Shown: positions 1 to 5,251 of the stretch, one piece after another | How positions within the stretch are numbered: position 1 is the first letter of the stretch | Layout of the letters: every line of letters begins with the position of its first letter | Assembly (NCBI GenBank): GCA_945224895.1 | Contig: CALYNW010000057.1 | Span: 1 to 6,463 of the forward strand | Reading direction: 5' to 3' | Length of the DNA stretch: 6,463 bases | From: an uncultured Clostridia bacterium | Lineage (GTDB): Bacteria > Bacillota > Clostridia > Oscillospirales > Acutalibacteraceae | Translations under genes and position numbers: made by a program | The notes under the pieces: generated by a model | Databases searched by the model: none | Told to the model about the DNA's origin: nothing | The model's input: the letters and a program-made list of their open reading frames with translations, nothing else

Positions 1-1
1 G

Positions 2-1411
2 ATTAGGGCAGTATTCTACAAGGCTGAAGATCCTGTTCAGGAAGCATTCCCCGAGGAGAAGGTTGACTCCGAAAGAGTACAGAAAAAACTGACGGAGGCA
101 ATCAAAATCAAAACAATCTCCCACGAAAACGAGGACGAAACCGATTGGGCGGAATTTGACAGATTTCACGATTTTCTAAAGGAGTCATTTCCGCTTGTAC
201 ATAAAAACCTGACGGTTGAAAATGTATCAACGGCAAGTCTGCTTTTCTATTGGAAGGGCAGTAACGAAAATCTTGAGCCTATTGCATTTTTGGCTCATCA
301 GGACGTTGTGCCTGTTGCAAAGGGAACTGAAAATGACTGGAAGCATCCTGCCTTTGACGGCTACAACGACGGCAAATTTATTTGGGGCAGAGGTGCCCTT
401 GATATGAAAAACCATCTCATAAGCCTTCTTGAAAGCGTTGAAACCTTACTTGAGGAGGGATATCAGCCTGTCAGAGGCGTATATCTCTGCTTAGGTCACA
501 ACGAGGAAATCGTTTCGGGCGGTAACAACGGTGCAAGAGAAATTGCAGAAACCCTAAAAGCAAAGGGAGTACACCTTGACAGCGTTATTGACGAGGGCGG
601 TGCAATGCTTCCTGCTAATGTTAAGGGTATTCTTGAGGCAAACCTTGCAGGCATCGGTGTTGCTGAAAAGGGCTATGCAGATTTCAAAATCACAGTTAAA
701 TCTAAGGGCGGTCATTCCTCCCAGCCTCCTAAGCATACTGCTTTAGGCATACTTTCAAAAAAGGTTATTAACCTTGAAAATCATCAGTTTAAGTCTAAAA
801 TTCTGCCGTTTGTTTACCACCTTTTCAGTGATATAGGTAAGAGAACATCATATCTCGGCAGAGTTGTATTCTGCAACCTTTGGCTTTTAAAGCCGTTACT
901 GCTTAAGGTTATGAGCAGTATTCCCCCTGCGGCTTCACTTGTTAGGACAACCACAGGCGTTACAATGGCAAGTGGCTCCCCTGCCGCAAATGTTCTTCCG
1001 CAAAAGGCAAGCGTTACCGTTAATTTCAGAATTATGCCCGGCGAAACAATCGAAGACGTCAGACGCCATATTGAAAAATATATGGGCGGAGAAAATGTTG
1101 AAATTGAGTTTATTAAAGGCAAGGAGCCCAGCCTTGTTTCTCCGACAGATACAAGATCCTTTGACACACTCAAACGTCTTACTGTTTCACAGGATAAAAA
1201 GAATATTGTTGCGCCATATCTTGTTATGGGCGGAACCGACGCATATAACTATGAAATAGTTTGCGAGAACATTTATCGTTTTTCTCCGTTTAAGGTTGAC
1301 ACATCACTTCTTCTTACAACCCATTCAACAAACGAGAGAATTCCTGTTGAACAGCTTACAGAGGGTGTTACATTCTTCAAGCGTTACATCCGAATTATGA
1401 CAACAGAATAA
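2..1411 (+). CDS. M20-family metallopeptidase, PM20D1/carboxypeptidase S-like (5' partial)
   Basis: This is a zinc-dependent amidohydrolase/carboxypeptidase of the M20 family. The reading frame is open from base 2 to the TAA at 1409-1411, giving 469 visible residues with no start in view. An internal TTG at 290 is not the true start, because conserved sequence continues upstream of it. The complete active-site set is visible (fragment numbering): H99 and D101 in AHQDVVPV, bridging D134 in GRGALDMKNH, general base E168 and metal ligand E169 in GHNEE, D197 in DEGG, and the C-terminal H441 in THSTNE. The GGHSSQPP segment marks the dimerisation/lid region. The spacing and the DEGG, GHSSxPPK and HxxNE motifs resemble vertebrate PM20D1 and yeast Cps1 more than DapE or ArgE. 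The visible N-terminus (IRAVFYK) resembles sequence that follows an N-terminal membrane anchor in bacterial homologues, so about 20-25 residues may be missing (inference). It is the first visible gene of an operon with two membrane proteins. The substrate is unknown; a peptide or N-acyl amino acid is likely. Confidence 0.9.
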   Translation: MRAVFYKAEDPVQEAFPEEKVDSERVQKKLTEAIKIKTISHENEDETDWAEFDRFHDFLKESFPLVHKNLTVENVSTASLLFYWKGSNENLEPIAFLAHQDVVPVAKGTENDWKHPAFDGYNDGKFIWGRGALDMKNHLISLLESVETLLEEGYQPVRGVYLCLGHNEEIVSGGNNGAREIAETLKAKGVHLDSVIDEGGAMLPANVKGILEANLAGIGVAEKGYADFKITVKSKGGHSSQPPKHTALGILSKKVINLENHQFKSKILPFVYHLFSDIGKRTSYLGRVVFCNLWLLKPLLLKVMSSIPPAASLVRTTTGVTMASGSPAANVLPQKASVTVNFRIMPGETIEDVRRHIEKYMGGENVEIEFIKGKEPSLVSPTDTRSFDTLKRLTVSQDKKNIVAPYLVMGGTDAYNYEIVCENIYRFSPFKVDTSLLLTTHSTNERIPVEQLTEGVTFFKRYIRIMTTE

Positions 1412-1420
1412 GGAGAAGCC

Positions 1421-2191
1421 ATGGATTTTAAAGAAAGCACATTTATGTACATAATAGGCGGAATAGTTGTACTGTTCGTTTTGGCACAGTCGCTTTTCTT
1501 CCTAATCAGAGCCTGGAGGCAGGGTAAAAAGCTTGGTATGAGTACCGAAACATTAAAAGGTACTGTTACTCAGTCTGCACTATTCAGTATAGCCCCCGCT
1601 ATCTCAATCGTTGCAACTGTTTTGACTCTTTCCGGAGCTCTTGGAATTGTTTTACCTTGGATTAGACTTACCGTAATCGGTGCAATTCAATATGAAGTGC
1701 CTGCGGCTGAATCAGCTATGGAGGCTTTAGGCTATACAGGCGGACTTTCAACTGAAATTACATCACCCTTAGGATTTTCGACTGCGGCCTGGGTTATGAC
1801 GTTAGGCTCAATTATGCCCCTTGTAATCATTCCCTTTGCACTAAAGAAAATTCAAAAAGGAATAGGTAAGGCAGTTACAAACAACGGCGCTTGGGCTGAT
1901 GCTATGAGCGCTGCAGCCTTTATCGGTCTTATAAGTGCATTCGTAGGTAAAGCAATAGTCGGACAGGGCGACAAGGCTGTTTTAGGTGACGGTGCCGGCG
2001 TTCTTTCCGTAAGTGCTCTTGTTATTTCTATGGTTGTTATGCTTGGCTTTATGCAGATAGAAAAGAAAAAGGAAATCAAATGGCTTCAGCCTCTTGCAAT
2101 GCCTCTTTCAATGTTTATTGCAATGGGCGCAGTTGTGCTTATTGCACAGTTGCTGCCTGCTGATATTGCTTGGCTTGAATGGAGGGGTTAA
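1421..2191 (+). CDS. DUF5058-type polytopic membrane protein, putative transporter subunit
   Basis: This is a 256-residue hydrophobic protein that I recognise as a DUF5058-type membrane protein; no biochemical function is known to me. About six membrane segments can be read, at roughly residues 9-30, 50-85 (long, possibly two), 122-141, 160-180, 194-213 and 224-246. A basic loop (RAWRQGKK) follows the first segment, which suggests a cytoplasmic loop there. A polar stretch around residues 88-118 (acidic, then rich in Gly, Ser and Thr) lies between hydrophobic segments and could line a substrate path. The ATG at 1421 has an AGGAG ribosome binding site at 1411-1415, overlapping the peptidase stop codon, so the two genes are probably co-transcribed and translationally coupled. 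The next gene encodes another membrane protein of similar size and starts 2 nt after this stop, which suggests a heteromeric complex. The family call is from memory of the sequence pattern; the transport role is inferred. Confidence 0.8.
   Translation: MDFKESTFMYIIGGIVVLFVLAQSLFFLIRAWRQGKKLGMSTETLKGTVTQSALFSIAPAISIVATVLTLSGALGIVLPWIRLTVIGAIQYEVPAAESAMEALGYTGGLSTEITSPLGFSTAAWVMTLGSIMPLVIIPFALKKIQKGIGKAVTNNGAWADAMSAAAFIGLISAFVGKAIVGQGDKAVLGDGAGVLSVSALVISMVVMLGFMQIEKKKEIKWLQPLAMPLSMFIAMGAVVLIAQLLPADIAWLEWRG
2181..2187 (+). promoter_or_regulatory. Ribosome binding site that fixes the start of the second membrane protein
   Basis: GGAGGGG lies within the last codons of the DUF5058 gene, 6 nt upstream of the ATG at 2194. 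It overlaps the alternative ATG at 2179, so it cannot serve that codon. This supports 2194 as the start and implies coupling to translation of the upstream gene. Confidence 0.8.
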
Positions 2192-2193
2192 TT

Positions 2194-2850
2194 ATGAACG
2201 ATTTTAATAATAAAACTCATTTATACGGCAGATTTTGGGTTATTACCGCTCTTTTCGGATTTATAATGATTCCTGTTGCCATCAGTGCTTATTTGAATGC
2301 TTTTCCTTCAGCGACTGTTGTTTTAAAGGGACTTGCACCTATCGCACTCCTTTTTTATCCTACAGCAGTAATTGAGGTTATAACATACACTCCCCTTCTT
2401 GGCTCGGGAGCCACATATGTAAGCTTTATTACAGGAAATATCACTAACCTTAAGCTTCCCTGTGTGCTTTCTTCCTTAGATTCAGCCAAGGTTAGAGCAA
2501 ACAGTGATGAGGGTGAGATTCTCTCAACTATTGCCGCTTGCACATCTTCTATTGTTACTACCTTAATCGTGGCAGCAGGTGTTCTTATCTTCTCCCCTAT
2601 TCTCCCTTACATTACAGGTGAAGATTCTCCGCTTGCTCCTGCTTTTTCACAGGTTGTTCCTGCACTTTTCGGTGCTTTAGGTATGAGCTATTTCGCTAAG
2701 AACTTTAAGCTTTCGGTTGTTCCCATTGCGGCAATTTGCCTCGTATTAATGTTCAAGGGAGATTTGTCAGTAGGTATACTTATTCCTGTGGGCATAGTTG
2801 TTTCTATGCTTTCGGCACATATTATGTTTAAAAAGGGATTTATAAAATAA
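2194..2850 (+). CDS. Polytopic membrane protein, likely partner subunit of the DUF5058 protein
   Basis: This is a 218-residue membrane protein of no family I can name with certainty. Hydrophobic segments lie at about residues 15-36, 46-65, 116-137, 152-168, 173-188 and 193-212. A central loop (about 66-110) is rich in Gly, Ser, Thr and Asn and contains GSGATY, ITGNITNLKLP and a charged DSAKVRANSDEGE stretch. Such a polar loop between hydrophobic halves suits a substrate-binding or gating segment. The start at 2194 is preferred over the in-frame ATG at 2179 because a GGAGGGG site ends 6 nt before 2194, whereas nothing like a Shine-Dalgarno precedes 2179. Two bases separate it from the upstream stop, so translational coupling and equimolar production with the DUF5058 protein are likely. 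A strong terminator follows, making this the last gene of the operon. Transport or channel function is inferred from topology and pairing. Confidence 0.72.
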   Translation: MNDFNNKTHLYGRFWVITALFGFIMIPVAISAYLNAFPSATVVLKGLAPIALLFYPTAVIEVITYTPLLGSGATYVSFITGNITNLKLPCVLSSLDSAKVRANSDEGEILSTIAACTSSIVTTLIVAAGVLIFSPILPYITGEDSPLAPAFSQVVPALFGALGMSYFAKNFKLSVVPIAAICLVLMFKGDLSVGILIPVGIVVSMLSAHIMFKKGFIK

Positions 2851-2866
2851 GATAAGTATAAAAATT

Positions 2867-2892
2867 GCTCCGCAGATTATACTCTGCGGAGC
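2867..2892. terminator. Bidirectional Rho-independent terminator between convergent operons
   Basis: A perfect 10-bp GC-rich stem (GCTCCGCAGA paired with TCTGCGGAGC) closes a 6-nt loop, TTATAC. On the + strand it is followed by TTTATTATTTTA. On the - strand it is followed by AATTTTTATAC, which is a good U-tract. It sits 16 nt after the stop of the membrane-protein operon and 9 nt beyond the end of the endolysin gene on the opposite strand, so it should end both transcripts. Confidence 0.93.
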
Positions 2893-2901
2893 TTTATTAT
2901 T

Positions 2902-3615
2902 TTACTTTATAAATAGCTTGTTTTTATCCTTTTCCCAAATACAAATCCAGCCTGACGGAATTCTTGCCCAAAGATTTCCGCTTTTGGCAAGTTTTGTTTC
3001 AAGAATTGTAACCTTGGTTTTTGCTTTAAGGTAGGCATTATCCTTTAGACTTTTTGAAACAGCGTTTTTCCTTGCGTCTGCTGTAATATTCTTAACCTTT
3101 TTTCTGCCTGTTTTTGCTCCTGCGCCGTTATATATTCCTCTCACATTTGTAAGAGTATACGTTCCGTTTTTTACAGTGGGGACGGGATAATTTTTGCTAT
3201 TGTCTTTAGGTCGAAGAACACCGTAAAAGGCAGTATAGCTATGCTTTATCTTTTTAATTTTCTTACCGTTCCAATTTTGGTCATAGGAATAAAAGTAGCT
3301 TGTATCTCCCTCACCTGAAGCAACGGCAATATGACCGTAATCATTTTTTGAGCTGATGTCACCGCTCCATATAACTATATCACCTTTTTCGGGAATTAAA
3401 TCAGGTGTATTTGAAATTTTAACAAAATTCTTTTTCAGAGGCTCTCTGATGTCATAATCTGTCCAGTAATCCCTTGCATTGCCCCAAGCACCTGCCTTTA
3501 TGCCGAAAACCTTATCAAGATACAGCTTGACAAAATCAACACACTGAACACCGCTGACACCGTCATAGTCAATTTCCTGTCCTAAATATTTGGATATAAA
3601 GCTGTCAAATGTCAT
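2902..3615 (-). CDS. CHAP-domain endolysin with C-terminal SH3-like domain
   Basis: This is a 237-residue phage-type peptidoglycan hydrolase. The N-terminal CHAP domain (about 1-135) shows the papain-like catalytic set: nucleophile C25 in GVQCVDFVK, H95 in YGHIAVA, and D112/N114 in the DQNW motif. The PxKGDIVIW segment (about 75-83) is also typical. CHAP enzymes cleave as an N-acetylmuramoyl-L-alanine amidase or an endopeptidase; which applies cannot be told here. After a short linker, residues about 148-228 form an SH3-like module (GTYTLTNVRGIY, then NITADARKNA, ending in a WARIPSGWIC segment) that probably binds the cell wall. There is no signal peptide, so release should need the holin encoded just upstream. 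The start at 3615 has AGGAAG 9 nt upstream and overlaps the end of the holin gene by 11 nt. The gene ends close to the shared terminator. The full length and intact catalytic residues argue that it is functional rather than a decaying remnant. Confidence 0.9.
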   Translation of the reverse strand: MTFDSFISKYLGQEIDYDGVSGVQCVDFVKLYLDKVFGIKAGAWGNARDYWTDYDIREPLKKNFVKISNTPDLIPEKGDIVIWSGDISSKNDYGHIAVASGEGDTSYFYSYDQNWNGKKIKKIKHSYTAFYGVLRPKDNSKNYPVPTVKNGTYTLTNVRGIYNGAGAKTGRKKVKNITADARKNAVSKSLKDNAYLKAKTKVTILETKLAKSGNLWARIPSGWICIWEKDKNKLFIK

Positions 3616-3820
3616 TTTCGCAATCTTCCTTTTTTTCCAAATTCATTACGGCTGAAAGTCCTGCTGATACTGCACAGACACCTAAACCTGTAAGAGCGGA
3701 TTTAAGTATCGCCTTTTCAGCCGAAAAATCAACAACTGCCAAATTAACTGCAATATAACCGAGAGCCGTCTGTAAAAATGTTCTGATTGCTCTTTTAACA
3801 GTCATTTTCGTACATTTCAT
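3605..3820 (-). CDS. Small two-helix phage holin (r1t-like)
   Basis: This is a 71-residue protein with a short basic N-terminus (MKCTKMTVKRAIRT), two hydrophobic segments (about 14-31 and 41-60) and a charged C-terminal tail (EKKEDCEND). The RAIRTFLQTALGY pattern followed by a second glycine/alanine-rich helix resembles r1t-type phage holins, which form membrane lesions that release endolysin and dissipate the membrane potential. It lies directly upstream of an endolysin and downstream of a coiled-coil membrane protein, the usual position in Gram-positive lysis cassettes. The ATG at 3820 overlaps the previous stop as ATGA, and GGGAG sits 8 nt upstream of it. A second in-frame Met at codon 6 (3803-3805) could provide a shorter product, as in dual-start holins, but no clear separate ribosome binding site supports this. 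The holin call rests on topology, size and context, plus family resemblance from memory. Confidence 0.82.
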   Translation of the reverse strand: MKCTKMTVKRAIRTFLQTALGYIAVNLAVVDFSAEKAILKSALTGLGVCAVSAGLSAVMNLEKKEDCENDI

Positions 3821-4041
3821 ATCTCATTCTCCCTTTCCAAATCGTCAATTCTGTGATTAATAACCTTTATCTGCTCTTCAATTACAGGCATTCTTTCGGC
3901 AAAATTATTATGCTTGTCAACCTTCTGCTCCAGCTTTTCAAGTCTGTATGAGGTTAACTTTGATGACGTCAGTATTCCGCCGAAGGAGCCGAGAATCGTG
4001 CCTAAAACAGAAACAAAGGCAACCATTATTTCATTATTCAA
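3817..4041 (-). CDS. Membrane-anchored coiled-coil protein of the lysis cassette (XhlA-like role)
   Basis: This is a 74-residue protein with one N-terminal hydrophobic helix (about 5-25, glycine-rich: GTILGSFGGIL) followed by a long charged coiled coil (about 32-72) containing heptad-like stretches such as YRLEKLEQKVDKHN and IEEQIKVINHRIDDLE. Similar small proteins are common next to amidases and holins in clostridial phages. XhlA of the B. subtilis PBSX cassette is a functional comparison, but it has its membrane helix at the other end. The likely role is to assist or tune the holin or tether the lysin, which is inference. The start is taken as the TTG at 4041: AAAGGA ends 9 nt upstream, while the next Met codon (4024-4026) would be about 24 nt from it. 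It overlaps the holin gene by 4 nt (ATGA) and is the first gene of the cassette. Confidence 0.78.
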   Translation of the reverse strand: MNNEIMVAFVSVLGTILGSFGGILTSSKLTSYRLEKLEQKVDKHNNFAERMPVIEEQIKVINHRIDDLERENEI

Positions 4042-4050
4042 AAAAATATT

Positions 4051-4056
4051 TCCTTT
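4051..4056 (-). promoter_or_regulatory. Ribosome binding site supporting a TTG start
   Basis: On the - strand AAAGGA lies 9 nt upstream of TTG at 4041-4039 and about 24 nt upstream of the first in-frame ATG. This decides for the TTG start, which adds five residues (MNNEI) to the coiled-coil protein. Confidence 0.6.
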
Positions 4057-4092
4057 CTCAATTATTCAGAGCTGAGACTCCCTGTACCTATA

Positions 4093-4115
4093 ATATTTTA
4101 AAGCATATTTTAAAG
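4093..4115. repeat. Tandem 11-bp direct repeat at the lysis-cassette promoter
   Basis: ATATTTTAAAG occurs at 4093-4103 and again at 4105-4115, a 12-bp period. One copy covers the proposed -10 and the other lies in the spacer next to the -35. It could be an operator, or simply duplicated -10-like sequence in AT-rich DNA. A related but inverted and imperfect version lies near 4144-4154. Confidence 0.5.
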
Positions 4116-4122
4116 AGTTCAA
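4095..4122 (-). promoter_or_regulatory. Candidate sigma-A promoter of the lysis cassette
   Basis: On the - strand TTGAAC (4122-4117) is followed after 16 nt by TAAAAT (4100-4095), a reasonable vegetative promoter. Transcription would start near 4088, leaving a leader of about 47 nt before the coiled-coil gene. The background is very AT-rich, so chance matches are possible. It is nevertheless the best-spaced pair I found on this strand between the cassette and argC. Confidence 0.45.
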
Positions 4123-4186
4123 GCTATGGGGCTTTTTTACGGACTTTAAATATAGACTGTATATGCTATATTATCTATGCAAATTA

Positions 4187-4204
4187 ATTGTATATTTATT
4201 CATT
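4187..4204 (+). promoter_or_regulatory. ARG box, putative ArgR/AhrC operator
   Basis: ATTGTATATTTATTCATT matches the bacterial ARG box consensus (WNTGAATWWWWATTCANW) at all informative positions but one. A weaker second copy (core TGTATAATTATAAT, 4209-4222) lies 20 bp downstream. That is close to the roughly 21-bp, one-face spacing of paired ARG boxes. The pair ends about 15 bp before the argC -35, so repression by the arginine repressor with arginine as co-repressor is the likely control of argCJ. The consensus is AT-rich, and only the outer TG...CA bases are strongly diagnostic here. Confidence 0.6.
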
Positions 4205-4238
4205 TTTATGTATAATTATAATATTTTTCCAATATCTA

Positions 4239-4266
4239 TTGACATTACAATATGCTTGTGTATAAT
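4239..4266 (+). promoter_or_regulatory. Consensus sigma-A promoter of argCJ
   Basis: TTGACA at 4239-4244 and TATAAT at 4261-4266 are both perfect consensus hexamers separated by 16 nt. Transcription should begin near 4273, giving a leader of about 34 nt before argC. That is too short for a riboswitch or T-box, so control is expected at the operator rather than by attenuation. Confidence 0.85.
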
Positions 4267-4306
4267 AAATAAGATATAATTTTGAAATCGGAGATTATGC
4301 ATAAAA

Positions 4307-5248
4307 ATGAAAAAAATATTCATTGACGGAAAAGACGGTACAACCGGTCTTAAAATATACAAACGCTTTGAAAACAGAGACGATATTGAGCTTATGCTAA
4401 TCGACCCTGAAAAGCGAAAGGATGCAAAGGAAAGAGCAAGGCTTATAAATGAAAGTGATATTACATTTCTTTGTCTGCCTGATGCCGCATCCGTTGAGGC
4501 AGTTTCCCTTGTTGAAAATGACAGGGTTAAAATAATTGACACGTCAACGGCTCACAGAACCTTGGACGGCTGGGCTTACGGATTTCCCGAGCTTAGCAGT
4601 GAACACCGAAGACGCATTAAGGAAAGCAACAGAATTGCAGTTCCTGGATGCTATGCAAGCGGATTTAACTCAATAGTTTATCCACTTGTTAAAAGCGGTT
4701 TTATTTCACCTGACTATGACATTATATGCTATGCATTGAGTGGCTACACAGGTGCAGGTAAAAAGGGCATTGCTCAGTATGAGGATAAAGACAGGGATAA
4801 GGAGCTTGACTCCCCAAGGCTTTATGCACTTGCTCAGGAGCACAAGCATCTAAAGGAAATGAAGACTGTCAGCGGTTTATCAAAGGCACCAATTTTCTCC
4901 CCTATCATATGCGATTACCCACAGGGAATGGTTGTTTCTGTTCCTCTTTATACAGATAAAATGACGAAGAAATATACACCTGCCGACATTTGCGAAATGT
5001 TCAAGGAGCATTACAACGGCTCTGATATTGTTAAGGTTCGTGACCTTGGATACACAACAGGCATGATAGGAACAAACAACTTTGCCGACAGAGATGATAT
5101 GGAAATTGAAATTAACGGAAATGATGACAGAATTCTCATTACCTCAAGATTTGACAATCTTGGTAAGGGTGCTTCAGGTGCGGCAATACAATGCCTAAAC
5201 ATTGCAATGGGAATTGACGAAAAAACAGGACTTAATATAGGAGATTAA
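4307..5248 (+). CDS. argC: N-acetyl-gamma-glutamyl-phosphate reductase, type 2 (short form)
   Basis: ArgC is cytoplasmic and uses NADPH to reduce N-acetylglutamyl phosphate to N-acetylglutamate semialdehyde, the third step of arginine synthesis. The 313-residue product begins with a Rossmann fold (FIDGKDGTTG; G8, G11, G14). It then shows DTSTAHR (78-84) and the catalytic cysteine C115 in VPGCYASG. LSGYTGAGK (144-152) follows, and H179/H181 in the QEHKHLKE segment include the probable catalytic histidine. The C-terminal NLGKGASGAAIQ segment is the conserved family ending. The length and the SGYTGAGK/QEHKH motifs fit the less common short form (about 310 residues) rather than the usual form of about 345. 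The ATG at 4307 gives the right N-terminus, but GGAG (4290-4293) is 13 nt away, longer than usual. argJ starts 3 nt after the stop, so the two form an operon driven by the promoter just upstream. Confidence 0.95.
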   Translation: MKKIFIDGKDGTTGLKIYKRFENRDDIELMLIDPEKRKDAKERARLINESDITFLCLPDAASVEAVSLVENDRVKIIDTSTAHRTLDGWAYGFPELSSEHRRRIKESNRIAVPGCYASGFNSIVYPLVKSGFISPDYDIICYALSGYTGAGKKGIAQYEDKDRDKELDSPRLYALAQEHKHLKEMKTVSGLSKAPIFSPIICDYPQGMVVSVPLYTDKMTKKYTPADICEMFKEHYNGSDIVKVRDLGYTTGMIGTNNFADRDDMEIEINGNDDRILITSRFDNLGKGASGAAIQCLNIAMGIDEKTGLNIGD

Positions 5249-5251
5249 GAT

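Noticed and set aside
814..1173. 119-residue open frame on the - strand within the peptidase
   Set aside because: It is a shadow of the M20 gene, with no ribosome binding site or recognisable domain.
290..1411. M20 peptidase starting at the TTG at 290
   Set aside because: Conserved M20 sequence, including the whole first beta-strand region, continues in frame to base 2. Starting at 290 would cut the domain just before the metal-binding His.
2179..2193. Upstream in-frame ATG for the second membrane protein
   Set aside because: It has no ribosome binding site and would overlap the GGAGGGG that properly serves the ATG at 2194.
4121..4138. Possible terminator-like hairpin (AAGC...GCTT followed by Ts) on the + strand
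   Set aside because: The stem is only 4 bp and no + strand transcript should enter from upstream, since the genes there run the other way.
3948..4187. 79-residue + strand frame across the coiled-coil gene and intergenic region
   Set aside because: It opposes a better-supported gene, has a composition typical of a random frame, and lacks a plausible ribosome binding site.
2893..4306. Attachment sites or integrase remnants flanking the lysis cassette
   Set aside because: I saw no matching direct repeats at its two edges, no tRNA gene and no recombinase fragment.
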